Part shown: one piece after another, positions 63,185 through 64,000 of the stretch
Layout of the letters: the number at the start of each line of letters is the position of its first letter
Position numbering within the stretch: the first letter of the stretch is position 1
NCBI GenBank assembly: GCA_019353055.1
Contig: JABAHL010000003.1
Span: 124,001 to 188,000, forward strand
Direction of reading: 5' to 3'
Length of the DNA stretch: 64,000 nucleotides
Origin: Faucicola osloensis_C
GTDB taxonomy: Bacteria > Pseudomonadota > Gammaproteobacteria > Pseudomonadales > Moraxellaceae
Translations under genes and position numbers: made by a program
The notes under the pieces: generated by a model
Databases searched by the model: none
Seen by the model: the letters and a program-made list of their open reading frames with translations, nothing else
Told to the model about the DNA's origin: nothing

Positions 63185-63883
63185 CTAAATCGCCACTAGC
63201 TCCCTGATACCTTTTTCTGGCATATCACCGCCCATGCCTTGGGCAATGACTTGACCCCGTGCCATAACCGTATAATTGTCGGCAAGTTCTTCGGCAAAAT
63301 CATAAAACTGCTCGACCAAAATAATCGCCATATCGCCTTGGTCAGCCAAGCGACGAATCACCCGTCCGATATCTTTGATAATCGATGGCTGAATCCCTTC
63401 GGTCGGCTCGTCCAAAATCAGCACCCGTGGCTCAGATGCCAGCGCCCTGGCTATCGCTAATTGTTGTTGCTGACCGCCTGACAAGTCACCGCCCCGACGT
63501 TGGCTCATTTCATCGAGCACAGGAAAAATCTCGTACAAATGGCTCGGGACTTTTTTGGCTTTGCTGCCTTTAAACTTTGCCATGCCAATCAAGATATTTT
63601 CTTCTACGGTTAAGGTTGAAAAAATATCTCGCCCTTGTGGCACATAAGCCATGCCTGCGCGCACACGGTTTTCGGGCGATAATTTACTGATGTCTTTGCC
63701 ATCCAGCAAAATTTGACCCGATTTAATCGGTAAAACCCCCATCAGGCACTTTAACAGTGTTGTTTTACCCACGCCATTGCGACCGAGTACCACAGAACAC
63801 TCACCCACAGGCGCGGTCAAACTGACATCGCGCAGAATATGACTACCGCCATAATATTGATTGATTGTGTTTACTTCTAACAT
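63185..63883 (-). CDS. urtE: Urea ABC transporter ATP-binding protein UrtE
   Basis: A 232-residue ATPase of the branched-chain amino-acid/urea class. It has Walker A VLGRNGVGKTTLLK at about residues 33-46, the Q-loop AYVPQGRDIFSTLTV, signature LSGGQQQQLAIARAL, Walker B LILDEPTEGIQPSII and H-loop VEQFYDF. The GRDIFSTLTVEENILIG segment and IQPSIIKDIG are characteristic of UrtE. It is the last gene of an urt operon entering from the right edge, 9 bp after urtD. Such operons are commonly nitrogen-regulated. Confidence 0.93.
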   Translation of the reverse strand: MLEVNTINQYYGGSHILRDVSLTAPVGECSVVLGRNGVGKTTLLKCLMGVLPIKSGQILLDGKDISKLSPENRVRAGMAYVPQGRDIFSTLTVEENILIGMAKFKGSKAKKVPSHLYEIFPVLDEMSQRRGGDLSGGQQQQLAIARALASEPRVLILDEPTEGIQPSIIKDIGRVIRRLADQGDMAIILVEQFYDFAEELADNYTVMARGQVIAQGMGGDMPEKGIRELVAI

Positions 63884-63892
63884 CGCTATCCC

Positions 63893-64000
63893 CTATCGCC
63901 CTAGATATTTTTCGATGACATCGTCGTTGGCTTGTACTTCAGCAAGCGTCCCTTCTGCCAAAATCGCCCCTTGTGCCAATACCGTCACTTGCTCACTGAT
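63893..64000 (-). CDS. urtD: Urea ABC transporter ATP-binding protein UrtD (C-terminal end only)
   Basis: The last 35 codons are visible, reading ISEQVTVLAQGAILAEG, then TLAEVQANDDVIEKYLGR and a TAG stop. The TVLAQGAILAEG...V..YLGR end is typical of UrtD/LivG-type ATPases. The rest lies beyond the window. Confidence 0.85.
   Translation of the reverse strand: MSEQVTVLAQGAILAEGTLAEVQANDDVIEKYLGR

Overview
The window reads as chromosome from a gammaproteobacterium, most likely of the family Moraxellaceae (Moraxella/Psychrobacter-like). This is inferred from the gene repertoire and family resemblance of the housekeeping proteins (GlmS, GlmU, GltX, ArgH, FumC, the AlgZ/AlgR pair). No database search was possible, so the genus is not proven.

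Positions 1-12564 are the right-hand part of a Tn7-like transposon. It is clearly more AT-rich than the rest and is inserted at the classical attTn7 site just downstream of glmS. It carries a full tnsABCDE set on the minus strand. Three tandem TnsB-type repeats and a TGT-N6-ACA tip mark the end next to glmS. Behind tnsE is cargo: an MmeI-like DNA methyltransferase without a recognisable nuclease motif, then an SF2 helicase that runs off the left edge. Together they look like a restriction-modification or defence pair. The tnsA leader holds a strong sigma70-type promoter buried in a 14-bp inverted repeat that would hide the tnsA ribosome-binding site in glmS read-through transcripts but not in transcripts from tnsA's own promoter. 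The left end of the element is outside the window.

Positions 12589-31225 are core genome. First come glmU-glmS (cell-wall precursor), then ribH-nusB-thiL-pgpA, gltX, a DedA protein and a tRNA-Ala/tRNA-Glu pair. These are followed by ydjM- and ychJ-like genes, a PLP aminotransferase, a three-gene cluster (DUF2007-like, class II amidotransferase, histone-deacetylase-like), thrB, hisF, and lgt-thyA-folA. Positions 31295-47394 hold corC-lnt, mutY, hemC-hemD, the algZ/algR two-component genes, argH, yggX, the rpsP-rimM-trmD-rplS operon and hisA. A decayed NhaD-type antiporter fragment lies between rpsP and hisA.

Positions 47423-64000 are more accessory. They include an AlkB-like oxygenase, an alpha/beta hydrolase, an ABC exporter, and a LysR regulator divergent from doxX-ygiD. 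The Anbu (proteasome-like) operon follows: an ATP-grasp/alpha-E fusion, a transglutaminase and the Anbu peptidase. It is preceded by a near-consensus sigma54 promoter and an NtrC-like site, suggesting nitrogen control. The window ends with a TRIC channel, a MarR regulator, a MATE pump, fumC, urtE and the tail of urtD (urea uptake, also usually nitrogen-controlled).

A recurring oddity is short imperfect tandem duplication (about 14-21 bp) that starts at or just after stop codons (rimM, hisA, doxX, the TRIC gene and others).
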